Below the pieces are notes generated by a model. It did not search any database and was not told the DNA's origin. It worked only from the letters and a program-made list of their open reading frames with translations. The position numbers and the translations under genes are program-made. Below are positions 9,690 through 20,150 of a stretch of DNA of 26,107 nt, one piece after another. Source of the DNA: Theodoxus fluviatilis (lineage: Eukaryota; Mollusca; Gastropoda; Cycloneritida; Neritidae); assembly GCA_034096865.1 (NCBI GenBank), contig JAWQFJ010014776.1, positions 1 to 26,107 of the forward strand. Direction: 5' to 3'. The number at the start of each line of letters is the position of its first letter. Within the stretch, counting starts at the first letter, position 1.

Positions 9690-10133
9690 GATAAACTTAT
9701 TCCAACATTCAAATATTCGTGTACATAACTTTATAATACCACAACTTAGGATTGATTTGTTTAAACATAGCCTATCTTATTCAGGGGCTACTATGTGAAA
9801 CACTCTATCCAATTCTCTAAAAAATTGCAAAATCTTTAAAGAAATTTAAATTGATACTACATACTTTTCTTATGCAGTCATCCTAGATACTTTCATCTTA
9901 TTCTAAATTCACTTTGTGGCTATTTTCAACGTGGTATTTCGTTACCATGAATTGATTGTAACCTGTGTTATTGTGTGATATTTGTGTGGGATAGAGGATG
10001 GGTGGGTGGGTAGGGGTGGGGGATGGGATTGGATTTGTTTGTTTGTTTTCTTGTTTTAACAAGGGCTGGATGTAAGATAAGCAGTTATGCCTAATTCACG
10101 AATTTCCCTTGAAAAAAAGTTTAATCAATCAAT

Positions 10134-10136
<3 letters not shown>
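9690..10136 (+). mobile_element. Decayed LINE 3' end, second copy of a different family, with (AATC)n tail
   Basis: In the frame of 9706-9849 the translation includes HNFIIPQLRIDLFKHSLSYS, then GATM-stop-NTLSNSLKN and a terminal FKEI, followed by TAA. This matches the C-terminal pattern of CR1/Jockey-type LINE reverse-transcriptase proteins (a FKxSLSYSGAxxWNxLPxxLK-like signature), with the expected Trp changed to TGA. The 3' UTR ends ATGCCTAATTCACGAATTTC and then (AATC)n at about 10125-10138, which runs into (TC)n. It is AT-rich, truncated and inactive. Confidence 0.8.

Positions 10137-10206
<70 letters not shown>
10137..10206. repeat. (CT)n microsatellite
   Basis: About 35 perfect CT units directly after the LINE tail. 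Confidence 0.98.
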
Positions 10207-10208
<2 letters not shown>

Positions 10209-10355
10209 CCCCACCCTCTCCACACACACATACAAACGCACAAACACATTATGCACACACACACACTTGTGCAAACGCGCACGCACACGCACGCACGCAC
10301 ACACACATATACGCACGCACATACATTCACTCTCTCGCTCGCTCACTCGCACGCA
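10207..10355. repeat. CA / GCAC-rich cryptic repeat
   Basis: Degenerate CACA, CGCA and GCTC repeats. Confidence 0.85.
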
Positions 10356-10834
10356 CGCATGCATGAACATTCACTGGATTGCTCGTCACTTTCGCCAAAG
10401 ACGTTGACAGCGCCCGAGATGAGACCGCACCCCCTTTCCTAACACGCACAGCCTGTGGCAACACTGGCTTTGTCCTAATCGAAAGGTCTGCTAGGCGTCA
10501 TCATCGCCATGTTAACATGATTCGTTAGTTGTCAAGGGCCTGCAAACCACCGCATTCACATGCACATAAACACATAACACACACATGCGCGGCTCTACAT
10601 TCACACGTCACCATGCCTCTACCCCAACCCTTACCAACAACTTCACAGTCTCTTCTTTCAGTCTCTTCCTTCAGTCGCTTCCTTAAGTCTCTTCTTTCAG
10701 TCTCTTCCTTACTCTTCCCTCTTCCCTCTCACTCCAGAGTACGGTGGATGACGATGAACTTACCCCCAAAGAGAGCACACCTCCTAGAGTAAACCCCGTC
10801 TCAATCCACAGGTGTCCACCTCGTATTCCTGCAG
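10356..10834. other. Unique DNA with a pyrimidine-rich tract
   Basis: Nothing conserved is recognised. At about 10650-10730 the hexamer-like phrase TCTCTTCYTTCAG repeats four to five times and forms a long pyrimidine tract before a CAG at 10735-10737. Confidence 0.5.
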
Positions 10835-10957
10835 GCGCCGCTCCGCCAGTCACAAGATAGATCCAGCAGCTCGGATGTTCGTTTTGTGAGGGAGAGGGCC
10901 AGGGGTACACGTCCCAACTCCACAGAGCAACCCTCGCTCACCAGCAGTAGTGTCACT
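10835..10957 (+). CDS. Possible coding exon of unknown gene (41 codons, Ser/Arg-rich)
   Basis: The segment is open in a single frame and bounded by a plausible acceptor (TATTCCTGCAG before 10835) and donor (ACT|GTAAGA after 10957). The length is an exact multiple of three, phase 0 to phase 0. The predicted peptide is Ser/Arg/Thr-rich: it begins APLRQSQDRSSSSD, contains RFVRERARGT, and ends LTSSSVT. I recognise no domain. It would lie on the strand opposite paxillin. Just upstream, from a pyrimidine-rich CAG at 10735-10737, another frame is open from 10738 to a TAG at 10858-10860 and starts STVDDDELTPKESTPPR. The exon frame also stays open past the donor to a TGA near 11023, then continues open again to a TGA near 11170. 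The pattern could be a disordered-protein exon, a decayed pseudogene, or chance in unconstrained GC-balanced DNA. The function is unknown. Confidence 0.25.
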
Positions 10958-11390
10958 GTAAGACGGGGACAACACTATGCTGCCACAGGCCGAGAAAGCC
11001 TAGACAGGTCAACTCCCCTATGACCTGACAAATCTTCTGCGGCAGGCAAGACTGACCTCACCCCACCTTTAGGTCTCACCACAGCCCAGCTGAGACAGGA
11101 GAGAGTGTGTGGACGAGATTCCTGTCTGAAGTTGATGACTTCAGGGGAAACAATGACTCAGTCACGCCGGAAAGACCAGGAGAAGAGGGCTGGGTGATTG
11201 CAGCACGCAACCTCCACCAGGAGCACGGCAACACCGTCCGCACTGCAGCGTGGTGGTCTCGCCTGACTGACTCCCCACAACAACAGCGACGTCACGCACC
11301 ACCCACGTGTTCCACTCCACAGTCCTGGCCCGGCCCAGAAAATCAAAGTGAGAGACTGAGTGGGAAGAATGAGCCAGGTACGCCGGCAGA
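10958..11390. other. Unique DNA downstream of the candidate exon
   Basis: Open frames continue on both strands but no domain is recognised. The ATG-started frame at 11107 runs straight into the CAGA repeat, so its length is not meaningful. Confidence 0.5.
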
Positions 11391-11900
<510 letters not shown>

Positions 11901-13170
11901 CCAGACAAGAGCTCAAGGACCCTCTATCTGGCTTGCATTTTTATTACCCTCCGACCTGGCATCGTACCGTACATATTTTCCAACCAGTCTTCGGCTTGCA
12001 AACGTCGACATCCTCATATGCAGTTCAACACCTGGGATGACTATCCTTGTTCAACTCTTTTCAATGCTCTGGTATTTCCTACTTTGTTGTCGAGTACACA
12101 AGATGCTGACGAAAGCCCTCGTTTAAGTAGTCTTCATCGTTGGCCACGTATCTACCTTTCATCTCCACGCCCAAAATATTTGTAATGCAAAATTGGAAGA
12201 AGAAATTCCAAAGCAAAGCAAAGCAGATGAATGGACGAGAGTGAACAGTTCCAGCCATACACCTTTCTCACAGCCTTCACTGGCCTAACCTCCGTCACAC
12301 ATCGTCTGCAGCACGAGTTCTGAAGCGCTGGTCTGTCCCTCAGTTTTCATTTTCCACGCTGCAGCGTCCATACAAAACTCTTCACATATGCACGAGGAAA
12401 ATCCACCATTGAAACGCATTTTACTCCCCGTCAAATCATGGCATTCGTACCAGTAACTTTAGCGAGACGCAACAGCGATTCGAGACACTGGCAATAGTTT
12501 AACCGCCGCAGTGAATTCAGTGCTACCACGCATGACCAACACCGAAATAACATCACTCCTTACAACGGAGACAAACAAATATCCATACAGCGAGTCACGA
12601 GTTGTGCTTCGGTCGTTAATGTTCGTCGGTGACAAGATCCGATGAGAAAATACACATAAAGACTGCCACCCTTGGATTTGGAGGAAACACACTGCTCTGA
12701 TGGGTTGGGTGTCTTCCCCAGTTGAACTACAAGATAGCTCCCGGTGGCACATACGTGCTGCTTGGGGCCGGCTGTGCGAGTGCTGCTGGAGCAGGCCCCG
12801 AAAGCACAAGACAGCAGCAGTCCAGCTGATGAGGGAGGTGTTGGTACAGCACGGGCTGTGCGCGCGTCTCGGCAATATGCATGCAAACACAGCAGTGCAT
12901 CAACTCTACTCATCTCTGCTTAGTTTCGCCCACTGAGAAATCAACAACAAGTACTTGAATCTTTTAACAACAATTAGAATAAACAAACACCATAATAACA
13001 TTCGAAAGTTTTTATAACGTGTCCTCATCACAATGTGGCGAGAGAAAGTGTTGAATACTCCTTTCCATCGCAAAGAAGTGAGTAAATAATAATAAAATAA
13101 AGATATCTAAATATCTCAGATTTACAAATAGCAAATTGTTTCATTAGCAGTTGGAAAAAAAGGCGTGCGA
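11901..13170. other. Unique non-coding DNA
   Basis: About 1.27 kb without recognisable repeats. Frames of up to 143 codons exist at 12459-12936 on both strands, but they have no domain signatures and no convincing paired splice sites. Confidence 0.5.
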
Positions 13171-13180
13171 CCTATGAGCC

Positions 13181-13345
13181 GAACGGAATGGAATGGAATG
13201 GAGTTTAACGGCATATCAGGCGTTCTAGGCTATGCAAGGCTATTAATCAGGGAATCAATGACACTATCTAGAGCAGGCCCAAATCAAGTCACGGTGTCCC
13301 TATTTATTCGCCTCTTACGAATCGCGTAGGGAGAGGCGGTGGATC
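13181..13345 (+). mobile_element. Short dispersed element (165 bp) between 10-bp direct repeats, copy A
   Basis: The 10-mer CCTATGAGCC occurs at 13171-13180 and again at 13346-13355, consistent with a target-site duplication around a 165-bp insert. The insert starts with (GGAAT)n, carries GGAGTTTAACGGCATATCAG, TAGGCTATGCAAGGCTATTA and CAAATCAAGTCACG blocks, and ends with TTCGCCTCTTACGAATCGCG. Related copies lie at 25674-25803 (same strand), 21787-21903 (opposite strand) and, partially, 7481-7510. No tRNA-like promoter boxes, terminal inverted repeats or coding frame are evident, so the class is unknown. Confidence 0.7.
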
Positions 13346-13433
13346 CCTATGAGCCAGAAAGAAATATCATCATGATCCCGAAAATATCATATCTGGACGA
13401 GTTTTCAAATACTAATGAGAGAGTGTTTGTTTT

Positions 13434-13890
<457 letters not shown>

Positions 13891-13893
<3 letters not shown>

Positions 13894-14323
13894 TATATTA
13901 CGCCTTTCAACAACAACAACAACATCAACAAAAGTATCCAAAGCAAATCACTTCACTATGCTCCCGCTCTGTTCACTGACCCAAGGTCACCATACTTCTA
14001 GGCGCGCTAGAACGCTAGATGCACGCCACAGTGACCCGCAAAGTCACCTAGCACCTGAGTCTACAACGGTTCACGCTACAGGACGCCAAACGTGGCACTC
14101 ACTACCAGGGCAAGTCTGACCATAATCCCCAGCACCGGAAGTTCACAATCTATGACCTTGACCTTGGCCTCGGAACGCGAGGGCAGTGCGGTGGAAAGCA
14201 ACCCTGATTCAGGCCTCCAACTCCACCAACGGTTTTTGAGCAGCAACAGCTGGTAAAGGAAGAACAAAACCGAAATACCCCCAAAATACCACCGATAGTG
14301 GCTTCCAAAGTGAAAGACGGCTA
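13891..14323. other. Unique non-coding DNA
   Basis: A short CAA run at about 13908-13930, then unique sequence to the start of the minisatellite array. Confidence 0.5.
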
Positions 14324-16139
14324 AAGCCGATAGCAGCGCGACAGCAGCGCGACAGCAGTAGGAAGAGCAAAGCCGATAGCAGCGCGTCAGCAGTAGGAAG
14401 AGCAAAGCCGATAGCAGCGCGACAGCAGTAGGAAGAGCAAAGCCGATAGCAGCGCGACAGCAGTAGGAAGAGCAAAGCCGACAGCAGCGCGACAGCAGTA
14501 GGAAGAGCAAAGCCGATAGCAGCGCGTCAGCAGTAGAAAGAGCAGAGCGATAGCAGCGCGTCAGCAGTAGGAAGAGCAAATCCGACAGCAGCGCGACAGC
14601 ATTAGCAATATCACAGCCGATAGCAGCGCGTCAGCAGTAGGAAGAGCAAAGCCGATAGCAGCGCGTCAGCAGTAGGAAGAGCAAAGCCGACAGCAGCGCG
14701 ACAGCAGTAGGAAGAGCAAAGCCGATAGCAGTAGGAAGAGCAAAGCCAACAGCAGTAGGAAGAGCAAAGCCGACAGCAGTAGGAAGAGCAAAGCCGACAG
14801 CAGTAGGAAGAGCAAAGCCGATAGCAGCGCGTCAGCAGTAGGAAGAGCAAAGCCGACAGCAGCGCGACAGCAGTAGGAAGAGCAAAGCCGATAGCAGCGC
14901 GACAGCAGTAGGAAGAGCAAAGCGATAGCAGCCGACAGCAGTAGGAAGAGCAAAGCCGATAGCAGCGCGTCAGCAGTAGGAAGAGCAAAGCCGATAGCAG
15001 CGCGTCAGCAGTAGAAGAGCAAAGTCGATAGCAGCGCGACAGCAGTAGGAAGAGCAAAGCCGATAGCAGCGCGTCAGCAGTAGGAAGAGCAAAGCTGATA
15101 GCAGCGCGTCAGCAGTAGGAAGAGCAAAGCCGATAGCAGCGCGACAGCAGTAGGAAGAGCAAAGCCGAAAGCAGCGCGTCAGCAGTAGGAAGAGCAAAGC
15201 CGATAGCAGCGCGTCAGCAGTAGGAAGAGCAAAGCCGATAGCAGCGCGACAGCAGTAGGAAGAGCAAAGCCGACAGCAGTAGGAAGAGCAAAGCCGATAG
15301 CAGCGCGTCAGCAGTAGGAAGAGCAAAGCCGACAGCAGCGCGACAGCAGTAGGAAGAGCAAAGCCGATAGCAGCGCGTCAGCAGTAGGAAGAGCAGAGCC
15401 GATAGCAGCGCGTCAGCAGTAGGAAGAGCAAAGCCGATAGCAGCGCGTCAGCAGTAGGAAGAGCAAAGCCGACAGCAGTAGGAAGAGCAAAGCCGATAGC
15501 AGCGCGACAGCAGTAGGAAGAGCAAAGCCGATAGCAGCGCGTCAGCAGTAGGAAGAGCAAAGCCGATAGCAGCGCGTCAGCAGTAGGAAGAGCAAAGCCG
15601 ATAGCAGCGCGACAGCAGTAGGAAGAGCAAAGCCGACAGCAGTAGGAAGAGCAAAGCCGATAGCAGCGCGTCAGCAGTAGGAAGAGCAAAGCTGATAGCA
15701 GCGCGTCAGCAGTAGGAAGAGCAAAGCCGAAAGCAGCGCGACAGCAGTAGGAAGAGCAAAGCCGATAGCAGCGCGACAGCAGTAGGAAGAGCAAAGCCGA
15801 CAGCAGCGCGTCAGCAGTAGGAAGAGCAAAGCCGAGAGCAGCGCGTCAGCAGTAGGAAGAGCAAAGCCGATAGCAGCGCGTCAGCAGTAGGAAGAGCAAA
15901 GCCGATAGCAGCGCGTCAGCAGTAGGAAGAGCAAAGCTGATAGCAGCGCGTCAGCAGTAGGAAGAGCAAAGCTGATAGCAGCGCGTCAGCAGTAGGAAGA
16001 GCAAAGCCGATAGCAGCGCGTCAGCAGTAGGAAGAGCAAAGCCGATAGCAGCGCGACAGCAGTAGGAAGAGCAAAGCCGATAGCAGCGCGTCAGCAGTAG
16101 GAAGAGCAAAGCCGATAGCAGCGCGACAGCAGTAGGAAG
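14324..16139. repeat. 35-bp minisatellite array (about 50 units)
   Basis: The unit is GACAGCAGTAGGAAGAGCA followed by AAGCCGATAGCAGCGC, 35 bp in total. Length variants of 24 and about 46 bp differ by loss or gain of one 11-bp GCGCGWCAGCA module between AGCAG direct repeats. Common substitutions are GCGCGTC/GCGCGAC and CCGATAG/CCGACAG. Minus-strand open frames (Leu/Cys-rich) are repeat translations. Confidence 0.97.
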
Positions 16140-16400
16140 AGCAGTAGATCATCAGACAGCAGTAGGAAGAGCAGTAGATCATCAGACAGCAGTAGGAAGA
16201 GCAGTAGATCATCAGACAGCAGTAGGAAGAGCAGTAGATCATCAGACAGCAGTAGGAAGAGCAGTAGATCATCAGACAGCAGTAGGAAGAGCAGTAGATC
16301 ATCACACAGCAGTAGGAAGAGCAGTAGATCATCAGACAGCAGTAGGAAGAGCAGTAGATCATCAGACAGCAGTAGGAAGAGCAGTAGATCATCAGACAGC
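16140..16400. repeat. 30-bp minisatellite array (nine units)
   Basis: Near-identical units of GACAGCAGTAGGAAGAGCA plus GTAGATCATCA. The first 19 bases are those of the neighbouring 35-bp unit; only the remaining part differs. One unit near 16300 has CACAC in place of CAGAC. Confidence 0.97.
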
Positions 16401-17110
16401 AGACATACCCAGGCACCAAAGAATAACAGAAGTCACCAGCACCTAAGACCAGGTGGCACCAGAGGCCACACGGCTCTATCTATTGGCAAACCACAGACAC
16501 CAGCAGACATTGGACATCAGCAGACAGCATGCAAGAGTGGATATCTGAATAACAGAAGACTCCAGACGCTCAAATACACCAGGCAGGAGACCATCACCCC
16601 AGACACCAACAGACACCACCACCACTCACTGTCAGACACAACTGACCCCCAAACACCTGGCAGCAGACACCAAATTGGACACCAATAGATATCTCACCTG
16701 TTTTACACCATAAGACATGTACGGCAAAAGATGACAGATGCCAAACGACACCAGAGACCAGAAGACACCAGACACCAGAAGACACCAGGCGTACAACTCC
16801 ACATACAAGACACCAGCAAACATCAGAAGACATCAGACACGAGAAGACATTTGAGATAAGAAGGCACAAGTCAGCATAAGCCAGCAAACATTAGAAGACG
16901 ACACCACAAGACATACATCACCAGACATGAACAGCAAAAAACACTAGAAGATACCAAACACCAAAGGAAAACGCACACAAAAGACACAGGAAGGCACCAA
17001 CAAACACCGGACACCTGAAGACACCAGACATAAACACACCAGACACGTGCAGACGTCGGAAGACACCAGACACCCCAAGACATAAGCACACCATCGCATA
17101 AGACGCAGCA
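16401..17110. repeat. Degenerate ACACCAGAAGAC-type repeat
   Basis: About 700 bases in which variants of AGACACCAGAAGACACCAG recur irregularly, adjoining the two regular minisatellites. It looks like an old, eroded part of the same repeat locus, but the homology is weak. Confidence 0.7.
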
Positions 17111-18280
17111 GTAGAGAGCAACAGACTAGAGTATTCAAACATTACGTCACACAGTGTGAGAACATCAGTCGACAGCCCAGGTCACAACAGGAAGACGTAG
17201 TAACAGAGCGGGGAGTGGTGTTTATGAGTGGCGCCACCCAATCACTTCCTCCCTACACCCACGTCTCTTGCCTCACTGCACCCTGACCCAGGTAGCGAGA
17301 GTCAGGGAGTCGCCCGTTCAGGGTGCAACACCTCCCACCGGTATTGATCGAAAGGCACACGAGAACCCCCATATACTGCAACAGCACAAACACCACACAC
17401 ACCCGATTTCGCGCCGTGGGTGAGGAGTCCTCGTTTTGGAGCAGCTTGGCAGTACAGCACCCCACGACCCTCCATAAAGTCTATAGGCAGGAAACAGACA
17501 CAACGAGGCGAGGAGACAGACAACAGAGTGTCCCATGACCTTGGCCTTACAAGGCGGCGATAATGTGTCTTAGTTCCTTTTATTGCTGTGCTGCATGCAG
17601 GGGTAAAAGCCGTAAGGAATTGGGTGTCTTTTGAAAAACTTTCCAGTAACTGGACGCTTCAGATTACTCGGGCCAGAAAATAATTGAAAATCAATTCTTG
17701 AAATGATGATTTGTGATATAAAGTGACTATAATTCAAGCAAAGGATTCCCTATGATGTAAGGTAGCAAAAGGCTTGTGAAAGCTAAGGTTTTCATCACTG
17801 CACAAAAGAGGGGTTCATGCAGAAGAGATTAGGTTGGGCGGAAGGTTGTATGCTGCACAAAAAAGCTCATATACACACACATGACAAACATCTGCACACA
17901 TAGCATTTTACACATGCATGCACAACCAGAAATTTATTTGTCAAATGTTGCAAGCTTCTAAGACAAGTTTTCATCAATGCAACTCCTTCACCTTGTATGT
18001 ACAAAATACTTATCAAAGGCTGGTCTGGTGTAATCTGTTTTCATTTTCATGGCTTTGGTTGCTAATACATTGAAATAATGCAATGAGAAAATGACTTGCT
18101 AATAAACTCAAGCAATGTTTTCATGCCGACACAAAACACTAGCCACAAATTTCTGTGTCACGAATCTTTCAATGGAAGTGATCAAACAAGCAAACTCACT
18201 ACAAAACCTAACATGCTGCACATTGCAAGAAAGATCAATTATTTCCCATTTTGTCTCTATCAGCTCATTTACAATAATAA
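17111..18280. other. Unique non-coding DNA
   Basis: No gene recognised. The sequence becomes AT-richer after about 17560. Short frames at 17253-17538 occur on both strands without domain content. Confidence 0.5.
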
Positions 18281-18318
18281 ACACACACACACAAGCACTC
18301 ACACACATAAACTCACTC

Positions 18319-18402
<84 letters not shown>

Positions 18403-18500
18403 TCTCTCTCTCATGCACACATACATGCACACACATGCACACATACACACACACAAGCATGCACTCACACACACACACACACACACACACAATATCACAC
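18281..18500. repeat. CA - (CT)n - CA compound microsatellite
   Basis: CA-rich flanks surround an almost pure CT run at about 18316-18411. Confidence 0.97.
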
Positions 18501-19435
18501 ACACACAACCACAGAACCAACAACTGGAAAGCTTCTACAAAATTCCTACACCCAATACTGGTTAAGGGGAGATAACTAGTACAGCCCATCCTACAAATAT
18601 CAACGAGGGTGCACAGATGTTGGTGAATTTTGAGTGCAAGCCACAGATACAATATGCAGACTCTACAAGAGCCACAGCTGTGCTCTCAAATTATTCAGTC
18701 TAGCCCTCTACTCTGTGATGTTATTTCATCCATGTGTGTCATACCGAATAGAATGAAGTCCTCCATCAATCCTCAAGGTTTTGGTGAAATACAGTAGAGT
18801 GGCCTGACATATTGAAATTCAACACAGCACCATAACAAACCTACAATAATTAAAAAATGGGGAAAAAACTTCTCATAAAATACCTGGGATGCTATCTTTA
18901 AAAAAACAACAACAGGCAAACAAATAGTTGGTGTGAACAATCTCAGAAATACTCAGGTTTCTGTCAAATGGGATAATCACAGCTCTGTGAAATCTGCCTG
19001 TAATTATGGACACAATGAATGAACACTCTCTTCAATCACCCATTGTCTTCAGCCTCTATCAGTCATCACTTCTACCGCACATCTCCAACTCTCTCAAAAA
19101 TCTTCAAACCCTCTTCACAATTCCCTGCCATGCTTCACTTCCTTTCTCACAGATGCACAGATGCATGGGATCATGTCTGTGCTCTTGCAAGGGAGACAAC
19201 TGCAGACTGCCCAGCAGCAAGAGCATGTACATGTACATACATGTGTAATAACACAAGAGTAAGTGGGAAGTGATGTAAATCAGTTTTGACGGAATACAGA
19301 CAAAATTGCCCAGTGGTAGAACCCAAAATACTGGCATTAGTCATCCCAATTTATAATTAACCCACAACAATCATGCACCTCTTCTCCAAAACATCCAGAA
19401 TCATTCACCCATCTCACCAATCTGACCCCACTCAC
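18501..19435. other. AT-rich unique DNA, presumed paxillin intron
   Basis: Lies immediately downstream of the paxillin exon on the minus strand and begins with its donor GTGAGT. A GGGGAGATAACT motif near 18567, resembling a short repeat motif I associate with molluscan genomes, is present. No further paxillin exon is recognisable. Confidence 0.6.
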
Positions 19436-19677
19436 CTGCTCAGGTTGCTGTCGGTACTGGGGTGGGGGGAGGGAGTCCAGCACCTCCTGAGGGGGTGGAG
19501 GGGGCAGGGGGGGCGTGGAGGCCCGGGAGCTATGGCTGGAGGCAGACGAGGGGGGGCGTCCGTGGCTGTTGCCGTGGGGGGCAGCCTGCCGGTAGTGGGG
19601 GGTGCCGCCCTGCTGCTGCTGCTGCTGGTAGGAGGAGATGTGTGCAGTGGTGGACTGCAGATCCTCCAGCAGGGCGT
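19436..19677 (-). CDS. PXN: Paxillin internal exon (LD1 motif and proline-rich segment), partial gene
   Basis: Paxillin is a cytoplasmic focal-adhesion scaffold whose LD motifs bind FAK, vinculin and parvins and whose LIM domains target it to integrin adhesions. This 242-nt exon reads D-ALLEDLQSTTAHIS at its start, close to vertebrate paxillin LD1 (LDALLADLESTTSHIS). It then has a six-glutamine run (CAG x6 at 19610-19627), an S/H/R-rich stretch, a proline cluster TPPLPPPPP matching the SH3-binding PPPVPPPP region, and a Q/P-rich end. The acceptor is pyrimidine-rich and ends CTGCAG just before 19677. The donor is CAG|GTGAGT after 19436. The first two bases complete an Asp codon, so the upstream intron is phase 1, as expected after the MDDL-encoding first exon; 80 full codons follow, ending in phase 0. 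The SETPYSYP tyrosine motif that follows LD1 in vertebrates is not recognisable. A leupaxin/Hic-5-type paralogue is the main alternative. Flanking exons were not found. Confidence 0.85.
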
Positions 19678-19690
19678 CTGCAGAACACGG

Positions 19691-20150
19691 AGGAAGAGTT
19701 TGGTTATTGTCATAATCCATCGTCATCGTTGCGTCATCATCAGAGTCGTCATCGTCGTCGTCGCCACCACCACCATTCTCATCGATGTCATGGTCATTGT
19801 TATCGCCATCATTGACGTCATCGTCGTCGTCGGTGTCGTCGTCATCATCGTTATCGTCATCATCGTTATCGTCATCATCATTATCATCATCATCATCATT
19901 CATCATCATCATCATCATCAGCGTCCTCATCGGAATCGTTATTACATATATCATCACTGTCGCCTCTGCCTTTACAATAATTGACATCAAGTGAACCATC
20001 GATGTCATTACCGTCGTTGTCACAGCCGTCTTCATCATCATCGTCGTCGCCATCATCATATCTATCTGCGACACAATATCTCTTTATCGTCCCCTCCCCC
20101 CCCCCCCCCCCCCCCTCCTCCTCCTCCCCTCCTCCTGCTGCTCCTCCTCC
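19691..20150. repeat. GAT/GAC trinucleotide repeat plus GGA/G-rich tract upstream of the paxillin exon
   Basis: On the minus strand this is degenerate (GAC/GAT)n preceded by a GGA- and G-rich purine stretch; on the plus strand it appears as ATC/GTC and CTC runs. It lies in the presumed intron directly upstream of the paxillin acceptor. It stays open in the exon's reading frame, where it would encode mostly Asp, from at least 20074 down to the exon. I read this as a microsatellite in an intron, not as coding sequence. Confidence 0.9.

Noticed and set aside
12459..12936. Overlapping frames of 78-143 codons on both strands
   Set aside because: No domain, signal peptide or consistent splice sites. 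Openness on both strands argues for non-coding DNA.
14324..16400. Regular repeats resembling a CRISPR array
   Set aside because: Units are contiguous tandem repeats with no unique spacers, and the genome is eukaryotic.
14611..16419. Leu/Cys-rich minus-strand frames that look like hydrophobic repeat proteins
   Set aside because: They are created by the 35-bp array and break wherever unit length shifts the frame.
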